Origin: Mycobacterium dioxanotrophicus
GTDB taxonomy: Bacteria; Actinomycetota; Actinomycetes; Mycobacteriales; Mycobacteriaceae
DNA length: 64,000 nucleotides
Direction: 5' to 3'
NCBI RefSeq assembly: GCF_002157835.1
Contig: NZ_CP020809.1
Location: forward strand, 1,116,001 to 1,180,000
The notes below the pieces were generated by a model. It was not told the DNA's origin. It saw only the letters and a list, made by a program, of their open reading frames with translations, and made no database searches. The first letter of the stretch is position 1. Each line of letters starts with the position of its first letter. The position numbers were made by a program, and so were the translations under genes. Positions 43,033 to 51,793 of the stretch are shown here, piece by piece.

Positions 43033-44252
43033 TGCGGTCCGCCTTTCAGGATGCTGCGCCACTTGTAGACCAGTTGGGCCAGGGTCGGGATCTTCACGGG
43101 GTCGTCGACCACCGGTGGGCCGATCGGATATCCCGGCGTCTGGGAGTGCTGCAGGCCCAGGTCGTTGGGCCGGGGCGCGTTGACCGCTCCGCGCATGCCG
43201 AGATCCGGTGCGGGCGGGCAGTACATCACCAGATCGGGCTGGGTGGGGCTGACGTCGCCGATGGCCCGCCGGTCCACGTCGTAGTTGCACACCGGACCCT
43301 GGGTCGCGATCAACGAGAAGTCGGCCCGGGTCTGGCCGGTGGCGTCGTGCTTGACGATCGAGGTCAGATCCTGCAGACCCTTCGGGATCGTGGAAAGTCC
43401 GGTCTGCAGGGAATCGGTGCGGTCACCGATGATCGGCATCACGGTGGCGAGGTTGGCCAAGGTCGCACCGAACGTGCCGCGGTAGGTGTCCAGGACGCGC
43501 TGCAACGAATTGAGCGTCGCCGGTGCATGATCGGTCAGGTACAGGAACACCGGGCCGCTGCCGTCGAGTTGGGTCGCCAACCGGGCGCTGGCCGCCATGC
43601 CCCGCACGAACGGGTCGTGCTGCGCGGCCATAGTGGTCACCAGGTCGGCGGTGCCGTCGATCAGCAACTGCAGTTGGCCGGCCTGGCGGTGGATGCGCCG
43701 TGAGATGTCTGCGCCGTTGTCGATCAGAGCGGCCAGGCCGGGGCCGAGCCCGTCGAACGCATTCGACAGTTCGGTGCCCACCTCCCGGACAGACTGTGCA
43801 TCAATGCCTTTCACGAGCTGCGCGGTGTCGCCCATGATGCGGTCCATTTGCACCGGTTGGCGGTCGGCGGGGGCCGCGATGGTGTCGCCCGAAGCCAGGT
43901 ACGGTCCGGTGTCGGTCTGCGGCAGGATGTCCACACTCTGGATCCCGGCTGCGGTACCCATGCCGATGGTCATGATGCTGTCGTGCGGGATCCGCGTTCC
44001 GGGGTCCAGCGCCAACCGCACCATTGCGGTGCCGTCGCGGTCCAGCCACACCGCATCCACCGTGCCTACCTGCACACCCCGCACGGTGACGCTGGTCCCG
44101 GCGGTCAGCCCGAACGCGTCGGTCATCGTCGCGTTCAGCAGCAGTGGTGTGCGGAAGCCTTGCGGGCCGGCCACATAACGCACCCCGAACGGCACCACGA
44201 TCGCCGCGATGGCAGCGAAGATCGCCAGCTGGACCACCACCAGGCGTCTCAC
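43029..44252 (-). CDS. mceF: MceF, substrate-binding subunit of an Mce importer
   Basis: 407 aa. N-terminal helix (VVVQLAIFAAIAAIVVPFGVRYV), then the MCE domain (LLLNATMTDAFGLTAGTSVTVRGVQVGTVDAVWLDRDGTAMVRLALDPGTRIP) and a long helical region (residues about 140-310) that builds the tunnel. A Cys-containing C-terminal part (GPVCNYD, MYCPPAPD) ends the chain. Stop and start overlap neighbours (ATGA). Confidence 0.92.
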   Translation of the reverse strand: MRRLVVVQLAIFAAIAAIVVPFGVRYVAGPQGFRTPLLLNATMTDAFGLTAGTSVTVRGVQVGTVDAVWLDRDGTAMVRLALDPGTRIPHDSIMTIGMGTAAGIQSVDILPQTDTGPYLASGDTIAAPADRQPVQMDRIMGDTAQLVKGIDAQSVREVGTELSNAFDGLGPGLAALIDNGADISRRIHRQAGQLQLLIDGTADLVTTMAAQHDPFVRGMAASARLATQLDGSGPVFLYLTDHAPATLNSLQRVLDTYRGTFGATLANLATVMPIIGDRTDSLQTGLSTIPKGLQDLTSIVKHDATGQTRADFSLIATQGPVCNYDVDRRAIGDVSPTQPDLVMYCPPAPDLGMRGAVNAPRPNDLGLQHSQTPGYPIGPPVVDDPVKIPTLAQLVYKWRSILKGGPQ

Positions 44253-45316
44253 TTCAGACCTCCCGACAGAAACCCTTCGAGCGCCTGGTCACCGGTGATC
44301 GGCGTGCCGTTGACGATCAAGCCTCCGGTGAGCAGCTTGTCGATGGTGCCCGGAATGTCCAGGGCGCCATCGAACATCAGGTAGTCGCCGTGCACCGACT
44401 GGCCGAACTTCTGCAAGAAGGTGTTCATCGCCGTCAGCGTCGCGCCGATGCGGTCGTTGAAGGTGCCGAGGAGTCCGACCACGGTGTTGGCGTCGGTCAC
44501 CATGGCACTCAGGTCGGCTCCGGCCAGCACGTTGTTGGCGGTCGCGGACAGCGCCGTGGTCGAGGCGAACAGGCTCTGCAGTTTGGCGCGCTGCACGTCG
44601 AGCATGGCCACGACTTTCGGCACCGTGTCGAGATAGCCGGTGACGGCCTGCTGTTCGCGGTCGAACTGCCCGGTGATACTGGCCGCGAGGGTCATGGCTT
44701 GGTCGAATTCGCCCTGGTGGTCAGCGGCTTTCGCGGTCAACTGCGACATCGCGTCGATCAGGCCACGTACTTTCGGGCCGCGGCCGCTGAACGCCTTGTC
44801 CAGTTCCCCGACGATCGTGGTCAGTTGGTCGACGCCGCTGCGGCTGAGCAGTGCCCCGAAAGTGGCCAGCGCGCTTTCGATCTGCGGTCCCAGCTGCGTG
44901 TGGCTCGGTGGGATGACGTCGCCGTCACGCAGCTCCCGCTGTGGCGGATGGTCGGGAGCCGTCAGCCTGACGAACGGATTACCCAGCGCCGAGGGAAGTT
45001 CCACGCTGGCGACGGTGTTGGCACCCAGGCCGCTGGCGTCCTGCAGGCTGAGCCGCACCGCGGCACCGGAAGCTGCCATCGTCATCGCGCTGACCCGGCC
45101 CACCACCTTCTGCCCGTTGCGGACGTCGGCCCCGATGGTGATGCCGTCCGCGGTCGGCAGCACCACGGTGATGGCCATGGTGTCGCCGGGAGCGGTACGT
45201 CCGACCGGGAGATCCTGAATCCCGATGTCGCTCAACGACCATACTGCGACGCAGGCGGCGACGACGGCCCCGGCGGTGGACACGGCGGGCAATGCAGGTC
45301 TGCGCATACTGATCAC
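44249..45316 (-). CDS. mceE: MceE, Mce importer subunit, possible lipoprotein
   Basis: 355 aa from the GTG at 45316 overlapping the MceD stop (GTGA); an ATG at 45307 is alternative. The signal region STAGAVVAACVAVWSL holds a possible lipobox VAAC (Cys at 22), but the hydrophobic run continues after the Cys, which is not ideal for a lipoprotein. MCE domain MAITVVLPTADGITIGADVRNGQKVVGRVSAMT follows, then the helical barrel region. In most mce operons the E gene is the lipoprotein (LprK type). Confidence 0.9.
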   Translation of the reverse strand: MISMRRPALPAVSTAGAVVAACVAVWSLSDIGIQDLPVGRTAPGDTMAITVVLPTADGITIGADVRNGQKVVGRVSAMTMAASGAAVRLSLQDASGLGANTVASVELPSALGNPFVRLTAPDHPPQRELRDGDVIPPSHTQLGPQIESALATFGALLSRSGVDQLTTIVGELDKAFSGRGPKVRGLIDAMSQLTAKAADHQGEFDQAMTLAASITGQFDREQQAVTGYLDTVPKVVAMLDVQRAKLQSLFASTTALSATANNVLAGADLSAMVTDANTVVGLLGTFNDRIGATLTAMNTFLQKFGQSVHGDYLMFDGALDIPGTIDKLLTGGLIVNGTPITGDQALEGFLSGGLK

Positions 45317-46416
45317 CGCGGGTACCTCGGGTTCGGTGCAGGAGCGGTGCCCGTGACGGCCGACACGATGCCCAGCGGGTCCGACCTGCTGATCGGATAG
45401 GAGACCGGATTGGTAATTCCGGCACCGACACACATCGGCAGCATCCACCGGTCGCAGAAGTTCTGCGCGGCCGCGAACTGCGTGAGCACCGTGGATACGT
45501 TCAGCCGGATGCGGCCGCGGCGGTCCGGTCCGACGGTATTGGAGAGGTTCTGCATCATCAGCGGGACGAGATCCATGAACTCGGCGAGTTCGGGCTGTTT
45601 GGCGGTCAATACGGCGCCGACGGCGTTGAGGTTGGCCGCGATGGCGCCCAGTTCGTCGCCGTGCTCGGCCACGAACCGGTCGATCTGCTCGAGTACCGAC
45701 TTGAGATCCTGCATCGGCGCGCTGATGTCGATGTTCGCGTCCGCCCACGATCCACCGAGCTGGTTGAGTTCGGTGATCACCTGGTTGAGTGACACCTGCC
45801 GTTTGTTGAACGCCGCCATCAGCGTGGTCAGGTTGTCGACTACGGCGCCGATGTCGTCGGCGCGCGCGCCCACCACACCGCTGGCCGCGCTGAGATTGCG
45901 TATCGCTTCGTTGAACTGCTTTCCCTGGCCACGCCATTCGTCGGCCCCGCGGGTCAAGACCTTGCCGATGTCGCCTTGGCCCGGGCCGATCGCCGACGTC
46001 AGGGTGCTGAGGCTGCCCAGCATGGTGTCGAACGTGATCGGCGCGTGGCTGTGGTCGGCGGGGATGACGTGGCCGTCGGCGAGGGTGGGTCCGGACCCGC
46101 TGTACGCCGGCCCGAGTTCAACGCTGCGATCGCTGATCAGGGCCGGGCTGAGCACGTACGCATCGATGTCGGCAGGCAGCACGACGTCACCGGGAACGCT
46201 CATGCTGACCCGCACCGTGGTGCCCTGCGGCGTGACGGCGGTGACCCGCCCCACCGGGACGCCGAGCACCGTCACCTTGCTGCCGGGATAGATGCCGTTG
46301 ATATAGCTGAAGTCGGCGTGCACCGTGGTGGCCCGGTCGCTGCGGCCGAACACGAACCATCCACCGCCGCCGAGGAAGGCCGCGATGACGAGCAGGGTCA
46401 GGATGCGACGGTTCAT
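45313..46416 (-). CDS. mceD: MceD, Mce importer subunit
   Basis: 367 aa from the ATG at 46416, which overlaps the MceC stop (ATGA). N-terminal anchor ILTLLVIAAFLGGGGWFVF, MCE domain VHADFSYINGIYPGSKVTVLGVPVGRVTAVTPQGTTVRVSMSVPGD, then a helical section (DEWRGQGKQFNEAIRNLSAASGVV, LMAAFNKRQVSLNQVITELNQ). A Cys pair near the end (NFCDRWMLPMCVGAG) is characteristic of MceD. Confidence 0.92.
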   Translation of the reverse strand: MNRRILTLLVIAAFLGGGGWFVFGRSDRATTVHADFSYINGIYPGSKVTVLGVPVGRVTAVTPQGTTVRVSMSVPGDVVLPADIDAYVLSPALISDRSVELGPAYSGSGPTLADGHVIPADHSHAPITFDTMLGSLSTLTSAIGPGQGDIGKVLTRGADEWRGQGKQFNEAIRNLSAASGVVGARADDIGAVVDNLTTLMAAFNKRQVSLNQVITELNQLGGSWADANIDISAPMQDLKSVLEQIDRFVAEHGDELGAIAANLNAVGAVLTAKQPELAEFMDLVPLMMQNLSNTVGPDRRGRIRLNVSTVLTQFAAAQNFCDRWMLPMCVGAGITNPVSYPISRSDPLGIVSAVTGTAPAPNPRYPR

Positions 46417-47468
46417 CGGCACTCCCGCTGAACGTTCAAGAAGCACAACAGGTTGTCGGGCATCACCAAGGACGGCGAGTTGACGTCGGCCCACGTGCCG
46501 TTGCCGGTGGCGTTGGTGACTGCACGGATCGCCGGTGGCATCTGCACGAGGGTCTGCTCGATCTTGTCGGCGTTGGCCTTCAGGGTGCCGGTGACCGCTG
46601 CCAGGTCGGTGATCAGCTCGCCGAAGTCTTGTTGCTTGGCGCCGTACACCTCCGACAGTTGCCGCACGATCGCACCGAGATTGGCGACGATGTCGGTCAG
46701 CGCCTGCCGGCGAGCGGTCAGCGCCGACACGATGTGCTGCGCGTTGGCCGCGGTGGCACTCAGAGAATCGGTCTGCTGTACCAGCAGTTCCGACAGGGAG
46801 CGCGAGACCCGCAGCAGCTCGTCGACCTTGTCGCCGTTCTGGGCGAATACCGAACTGGCGCTGCTGATCCCGGCCAGCACCCGGCCGAGTTCGGCGCTGT
46901 CGCCGGGCATCGACTCGGTGAGTGTGTTCATCATGTCGGCGAGCGGCTGCTGCTCGACGCCGGTCGCGGCGCGCGCGGCCTGACGACCCACCTCGTCGAG
47001 GCTGTACGGCACGGTGGTGCGAGCAAGTGGAATGGTGTGGGAATCCCCGGGATTGACGGTCCCGGCAGGCATCACGTCGAGGAATCGTTTGCCCAGCACG
47101 GTCCGCAACCGGACGGTGACGGTGGTGCGGTTGCCCAATGGTTGCGCTTTGTCGAGCCGAAAGCCCACCCGCACGCGATTGCCGGCCAGAGCGACCTGCT
47201 CGACGCGCCCGGCGGGCACCCCGGCGACGTATACCGGGTCGCCACTGGTCAGTCCGCTCGCATTGGCCAGTTCGGCGGCGTAGGCGTTGGTGCGTACCTG
47301 GTAGACCACGCGTGGCACGCCGATCGAGATGAGCATGATGGTGATCAGGGCTATGGTGCCGATCACGCCGAGCGCCAGGGGAATTGACGGGTTGTGTTTG
47401 CGTTGATCCTTGACGAAGAGAAAGATCACCGCGCCGACGAACAGGTCGATCAGTTTGACGAGAAACAT
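46413..47468 (-). CDS. mceC: MceC, Mce importer subunit
   Basis: 351 aa. The start follows the MceB stop without any gap. N-terminal cytoplasmic segment with KDQRKHNPSIPLALGVIG, an anchor helix, MCE domain AYAAELANASGLTSGDPVYVAGVPAGRVEQVALAGNRVRVGFRLD, then coiled or helical tunnel segments (TADAN-like repeats of Leu/Ala). The C-terminus NLLCFLNVQRECR holds two Cys. Confidence 0.92.
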   Translation of the reverse strand: MFLVKLIDLFVGAVIFLFVKDQRKHNPSIPLALGVIGTIALITIMLISIGVPRVVYQVRTNAYAAELANASGLTSGDPVYVAGVPAGRVEQVALAGNRVRVGFRLDKAQPLGNRTTVTVRLRTVLGKRFLDVMPAGTVNPGDSHTIPLARTTVPYSLDEVGRQAARAATGVEQQPLADMMNTLTESMPGDSAELGRVLAGISSASSVFAQNGDKVDELLRVSRSLSELLVQQTDSLSATAANAQHIVSALTARRQALTDIVANLGAIVRQLSEVYGAKQQDFGELITDLAAVTGTLKANADKIEQTLVQMPPAIRAVTNATGNGTWADVNSPSLVMPDNLLCFLNVQRECR

Positions 47469-48515
47469 CTACTGGCACACCTCGGAATGCCTGCGGCCGA
47501 AGATGTTCGCCTCGTGGCTGGCGATCTTCAGGGTGAAGTTGCACAGGTACAGGCTCACGAAGCCGCCGTAGCTGGTGGTGTGGTTGATCGCGTCGCCGAA
47601 CTGCGGCAGATTGCCGAGCAGCGCGACGAACTGGTCGCTGTTGGGCTGCCAGGAGCCGAGCATGTTCTTGAGATTGGTTATGGTGTCGCCGTAATCCGCG
47701 CCTCCGCGCTCGACGGTGCCCGCCAGCGTGGCCAGCACCGCGTTGCCCTGGTCGATGAGCAGTTCGAGTTGCCTGTCCCCGCTGGTGATCGCCGCACTGA
47801 GCCGGCCCAGCCCACCGAGCATTTCTTCCAATTGCGGTTGACGGGTGTGGATCGACCGCATCAGCGTCGACATGTTGTCGATGAGCTGGGTGAAGATGCC
47901 GGCGTTGTTGCTCAACGCGGTTGTCATTGCGGCGATCTGGGTGAGGAGCGTGGTGAGGGTCTGGGTCTGGCCGCTGAACGTCTCGACGAAGCCACGGGTC
48001 AGCGTGTTGACCTGGTCGGGTGCGAGCGCGTCGAACAGCGGTTTGAAACCGTTGAGCAACGCGGTCAGATCCACCGCGGGCGCGGTGTGGGCCAGTGGGA
48101 TGATCCCGCCTGCGGCGAGTTTGGCCGGTGCGTCGTCGGTCGACACGTTCATGACGACGCCGTCGGGATCCGACAGCGCGACATAGCGCGCGCCGAGCAT
48201 GTCGCCGTAGCGGACCGCCGCGGTCACGTCGGTGGTGAAGGTGTACTCGGATTTGACTTCGATGCCGACGTCGGCTCGGCTGGTCCCGTCCGGGTTACCG
48301 GCGAACGCGATGGACTCGACGCGTCCGATCCGAATGCCGTTCATGGTCACCGGGTTTCCGACGTTGAGCCCTTCCACGCTGCTGAACTGCGCGAGGTAGG
48401 TGACGGTCCTGCCGCGGACCGGTACCGACAGGGTGTTCGTCACGAGCACCGCGCTGACGACACCGGCCGCACAGAAGCCGCCGAGCTTGATCCAGGACCG
48501 GCCACGGGTATTCAT
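47469..48515 (-). CDS. mceB: MceB, Mce importer subunit
   Basis: 348 aa from the ATG at 48515, overlapping the MceA stop. Anchor helix GGFCAAGVVSAVLVTNTLSV, MCE domain TYLAQFSSVEGLNVGNPVTMNGIRIGRVESIAFAGNPDGTSRADVGIEV, long helical region, and ending YLCNFTLKIASHEANIFGRRHSEVCQ with the paired Cys typical for MceB. Confidence 0.92.
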   Translation of the reverse strand: MNTRGRSWIKLGGFCAAGVVSAVLVTNTLSVPVRGRTVTYLAQFSSVEGLNVGNPVTMNGIRIGRVESIAFAGNPDGTSRADVGIEVKSEYTFTTDVTAAVRYGDMLGARYVALSDPDGVVMNVSTDDAPAKLAAGGIIPLAHTAPAVDLTALLNGFKPLFDALAPDQVNTLTRGFVETFSGQTQTLTTLLTQIAAMTTALSNNAGIFTQLIDNMSTLMRSIHTRQPQLEEMLGGLGRLSAAITSGDRQLELLIDQGNAVLATLAGTVERGGADYGDTITNLKNMLGSWQPNSDQFVALLGNLPQFGDAINHTTSYGGFVSLYLCNFTLKIASHEANIFGRRHSEVCQ

Positions 48516-49894
48516 GCGATCCGCACCTCCGTCCCGCGGACCAGCGGGCCCAGTATGAGCACAGTTGCGATGTTCGGGGCGGTCGCGGGGCCTGCCGCCT
48601 GCGGCGCCACGGTGTCCTGCAGCACCGCGAGTGCGTGTGCCTGCCGATCGGTGTCGATGACCGCCGACGCCGGTGCCGCTTCTGTCGGAATCGGTGCCGA
48701 TGCAGGCAATCCCGGCCCGGGCGGCAACGCGGTCTGGTTGGGCAGGTGTGGTGCCGGTGGCGTGAAGGGCGTGAGCGGCAGGTCCGCGGCAGGCCTGCGC
48801 AGCGGGTCCTCCGGCTGCTCGGGAACCGCGCCCGACGGTGCTGAATCGGCGCAGCGCGCACCGGATCTGGAGCCATAGACCGGGCAGTCCGACAACGCGT
48901 ACGGCATGGGCCCGGCGAAGGTCGCCACGGCGGTGATGTTGAACTTGCCGGTGGCGAACACCTTGGCACCGGCCTCGCCGAAGGCCTGCGCACCGGCCAG
49001 TGTGTCCACCAGGCCGAGCGGCTGGGTGGCTGTCGTCGCGAGGATCTTTCCTGCCGCGTCGACGACGGTGATCATCTGTTCGCGGTGGTCGGACAGAAAT
49101 GACGTGAGCACGCTGGAGAACCGGGCGAAACCGTCCATCGCCGAAGAGAAGTGACGTTGATCCTCGACCATGCGGTTGGACACCGATGTCGCCGCCGACA
49201 GTGTCGTGACGATGTCCGGGGTGGCGGTGTGCAGGGCGGTCATCACGTCGCGGAACTGCGGGGTGGCGTCCAGGAAGCGCATGAGCGACGGTGTCAGGGT
49301 GCCGGCTGCTGCGCTCAGATCGTCGATGGTGGAACCGATTTTCGTGCCGCGGTGATCCAATGACTGGCTGATCGCCGTCAGGGCGGTCTGCATGCGTTCG
49401 GGCCGAATCTGCGAGAACAGGTCGACGATCTTGGTGAACACGTCGTAGAGGGCCATCGCGTCGGGGCTGTGGTCGATGGAGATGGTCTCGCCGCGGCGTA
49501 GCCCGGATGCCGACCGGTCACCGGGGCCGTCGACCAGTTGCAGGTAGATGTCCCCGAAGAAAGTCCGTGGCACGATACGGGCCACGACCGAAGATGGGAT
49601 CACCTGCAGCGCACCAGGTTCGATGGCCAGTCGCACGCGCGACGTCGCGGTGCCCGATTCGATCGCCGAGATGCGACCGACGTTGACACCGTGATAGCGC
49701 ACCGGTGACTGGCTGGTGATGAGGCCCGCTGACACGGGTACGCCGACAAACACGTCGTCGGTGCGGTCGAGGTTTCCGGTCGCGCGGGCCACCAGCACCG
49801 CGGCGACGGCCATGCCGATGAGGACGGCCGCCACGCCGCGCACCGCCAGCCAGGGGCGACTGGCCGGACGGTTCCGTCGTCTGCGCAACCTCAT
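48512..49894 (-). CDS. mceA: MceA, Mce importer subunit with Pro-rich tail
   Basis: 460 aa from the ATG at 49894, overlapping the YrbEB stop. Basic N-terminus (RLRRRRNRP), anchor helix, MCE domain DDVFVGVPVSAGLITSQSPVRYHGVNVGRISAIESGTATSRVRLAIEPG, helical region to about residue 320, a Cys pair (LSDCPVYGSRSGARCAD) and a Pro/Ala tail of about 90 residues (PPAPHLPNQTALPPGPGLPASAP) likely unstructured in the envelope. First MCE subunit of the operon. Confidence 0.92.
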   Translation of the reverse strand: MRLRRRRNRPASRPWLAVRGVAAVLIGMAVAAVLVARATGNLDRTDDVFVGVPVSAGLITSQSPVRYHGVNVGRISAIESGTATSRVRLAIEPGALQVIPSSVVARIVPRTFFGDIYLQLVDGPGDRSASGLRRGETISIDHSPDAMALYDVFTKIVDLFSQIRPERMQTALTAISQSLDHRGTKIGSTIDDLSAAAGTLTPSLMRFLDATPQFRDVMTALHTATPDIVTTLSAATSVSNRMVEDQRHFSSAMDGFARFSSVLTSFLSDHREQMITVVDAAGKILATTATQPLGLVDTLAGAQAFGEAGAKVFATGKFNITAVATFAGPMPYALSDCPVYGSRSGARCADSAPSGAVPEQPEDPLRRPAADLPLTPFTPPAPHLPNQTALPPGPGLPASAPIPTEAAPASAVIDTDRQAHALAVLQDTVAPQAAGPATAPNIATVLILGPLVRGTEVRIA

Positions 49895-50748
49895 ACGCCC
49901 ATCCCCGGGATCTGAGGGACCAGGCCCCACAACGCGAAGGTGAGGAGCACATCGAGGATGCCGACGGCCAGGATGGCGGTACGCAGGGCACGGCCTGCCG
50001 CCTGACCCACTCCGGCCGGGCCGCCGGAGGCGAAATAGCCGTAGGTGCAATGCACCAACGCCACCACGACCGCGAAGACCACCGCTTTGATGCCCGAGTA
50101 CAACAGGTCACGCGGGCCGAGGGCCAGGTGGAAGAAGTAGTCGTACGTCCCCGGTGACGCACCGTTGAAGATCACCACCACGGTGCGCGTGGACAGGTAG
50201 CTGGCGAGCAGGCCGATCATGTAGATCGGGATGACGCAGACCACCGAGGCCAGCACCCGGGTGCCGACCAGGTACGGCACGGACCGCAACGCCATGGCAT
50301 CGAGCGCGTCGATCTCATCGGAGATCCGCATCGCCCCGATCTGCGCGGTGAATCCCGTTCCGACCTTGGCGGCCAATGCGATTGCCACCACCACGGGGGC
50401 GAGCTCGCGGGTGTTGGCGATAGCGGCGAGCATGCCCGACAGTGTGTTCATGCCGACGAGGTCGAGTCCCCGCTGGGTCTCGACACCGAGCATCATGGCC
50501 GCCGCGAGCGACATGGCGAAGACAATGCCGATGGTGCCGCCACCGGAGAGTAGTGAGCTGGTACCGAACGTCACCTCGCCGATCTGGCTCAGGGTGTGCC
50601 TGCGATAGCGCACCGCCGCGTATGGCAGGGACATGACGACGCGCACGTAGAAGCTGACGTGGCGGCCGATGACCGTCAGGGCGTCGTATCCGGCGACCGC
50701 AGGACGCGAGAACCGGTGCAGCGCAGCACTTGTGGTGATCGCAGTCAT
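49891..50748 (-). CDS. yrbEB: YrbEB / MlaE-family permease of the Mce importer
   Basis: 285 aa from the ATG at 50748, overlapping the YrbEA stop (ATGA). GEVTFGTSSLLSGGGTIGIVFAMSLAAAMMLGVETQRGLDLVGMNTLSGMLAAIANTRELAPVVVAIALAAKVGTGFTAQIGAMRISDEIDALDAM is the MlaE permease signature with the conserved E..A...M coupling helix. Six membrane helices. It pairs with YrbEA to form the transmembrane part; the ATPase (Mkl/MceG) is not in the window, as is usual. Confidence 0.93.
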   Translation of the reverse strand: MTAITTSAALHRFSRPAVAGYDALTVIGRHVSFYVRVVMSLPYAAVRYRRHTLSQIGEVTFGTSSLLSGGGTIGIVFAMSLAAAMMLGVETQRGLDLVGMNTLSGMLAAIANTRELAPVVVAIALAAKVGTGFTAQIGAMRISDEIDALDAMALRSVPYLVGTRVLASVVCVIPIYMIGLLASYLSTRTVVVIFNGASPGTYDYFFHLALGPRDLLYSGIKAVVFAVVVALVHCTYGYFASGGPAGVGQAAGRALRTAILAVGILDVLLTFALWGLVPQIPGMGV

Positions 50749-51563
50749 CGGTAGTTGCCCACCGCGGGAACCACGACCGTGTACAGCGCCGACATGGTGG
50801 TGTTCAGCACGAAGACCAGCGCGAAGGCCAGTACCACGGCCTCGTTCACCGAGTTCGCGACGCCACCGGGACCGCCCTTGGTGTGCAGGCCCTTGAAGGT
50901 CGCCACCAGGGTGGCGGTGAGGCCGAATACGGCCGACTTGGTCAGTGCCATAAGGAAATCCGACACTTGTCCGTATTGACTGAAGGTGGCCAGGAACGTT
51001 CCTGCGGGCAGGTGCTGCACACCGATGTGGTAGAGGTAGCAGGCCATCACGCCGCCGAACGTCACGATCGAGCACAGCGCCAGCGCGACGATCACCGCGG
51101 CAACCAGTCGCGGCGCCACCAGCCGTTCGATCACGTCGAGGCCCATGACCTCCATGGCATCGATCTCTTCGCGGATGGTGCGCGAGCCGAGGTCGGTGCA
51201 GATGGCCGACCCGGCCACGCCCGCCATCATCAGTGCGCACACCAGCGCCGCGGCCTGGCCGACGATGATGAACGCGACGACGGCGCCCGAGTACCCACCC
51301 GCCCCGATCCGCCCGGCGAGTTCGCCGACCGACACCGCGATGAACACGCCGATCGGCATCATCAGCAGCAGCGCCGGGCCTGTGCAGACGCGGCCGATGA
51401 ACAGGGTCTGCGCCACCACATCGTCGGCGACCAGCCGCCGCCGCAGGACCGCGACGACGACGCTGACGATGGCCTGCACCGAAAACCCGAGCACGTAGCC
51501 GCCCTGGACCAGGACGTCACGCATGGGCCCCTTGGGTGCGGGCAACTCGTAGCTCATCGACAT
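50745..51563 (-). CDS. yrbEA: YrbEA / MlaE-family permease of the Mce importer
   Basis: 272 aa, first gene of the operon. VGELAGRIGAGGYSGAVVAFIIVGQAAALVCALMMAGVAGSAICTDLGSRTIREEIDAMEVMGLDVIERLVAPR is the MlaE coupling region. Start at ATG 51563. Operon order yrbEA-yrbEB-mceA-F-mam, each overlapping or touching the next, shows strong translational coupling. By memory of other genomes this location suits the mce5 set of fast growers, not mce1-4. Confidence 0.93.
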   Translation of the reverse strand: MSMSYELPAPKGPMRDVLVQGGYVLGFSVQAIVSVVVAVLRRRLVADDVVAQTLFIGRVCTGPALLLMMPIGVFIAVSVGELAGRIGAGGYSGAVVAFIIVGQAAALVCALMMAGVAGSAICTDLGSRTIREEIDAMEVMGLDVIERLVAPRLVAAVIVALALCSIVTFGGVMACYLYHIGVQHLPAGTFLATFSQYGQVSDFLMALTKSAVFGLTATLVATFKGLHTKGGPGGVANSVNEAVVLAFALVFVLNTTMSALYTVVVPAVGNYR

Positions 51564-51674
51564 CCTTCCGCGACGGTGTGCGCGTGGGGGAGCTCTCGAC
51601 CCCCCGGCCGCGTGTGGAGCATGTCACATCCGGAGGTCCTCCGGCAAGCATTAAGTAAATGACTATTCTCGAGC

Positions 51675-51697
51675 TACCAGTATCAATATCGCTGGTA
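51675..51697. promoter_or_regulatory. Inverted repeat in the mce/CobW divergent gap
   Basis: TACCAG (51675-51680) and CTGGTA (51692-51697) are exact complements 11 bp apart in an AT-rich patch. It lies 112 bp before yrbEA and 97 bp before the CobW start, the position of a TetR-like operator for either. No regulator is adjacent. Confidence 0.45.
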
Positions 51698-51793
51698 TTT
51701 AGGCATGGAACCGCGACTTTTGTGATCGCCCGATTTCAGATTCAGCATTAACTTAGCTGGTAAGGGGTTGCCTGCAGTCCTTACGATGGCCGG

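Noticed and set aside
47394..48878. 494-codon open frame on the plus strand
   Set aside because: Antisense of mceB and mceA; no motif.
51564..51793. Zur box before the CobW gene
   Set aside because: The AT-rich gap lacks the TGA-N-A-TGATTTTCA type symmetry; the visible repeat is TACCAG-N11-CTGGTA instead.
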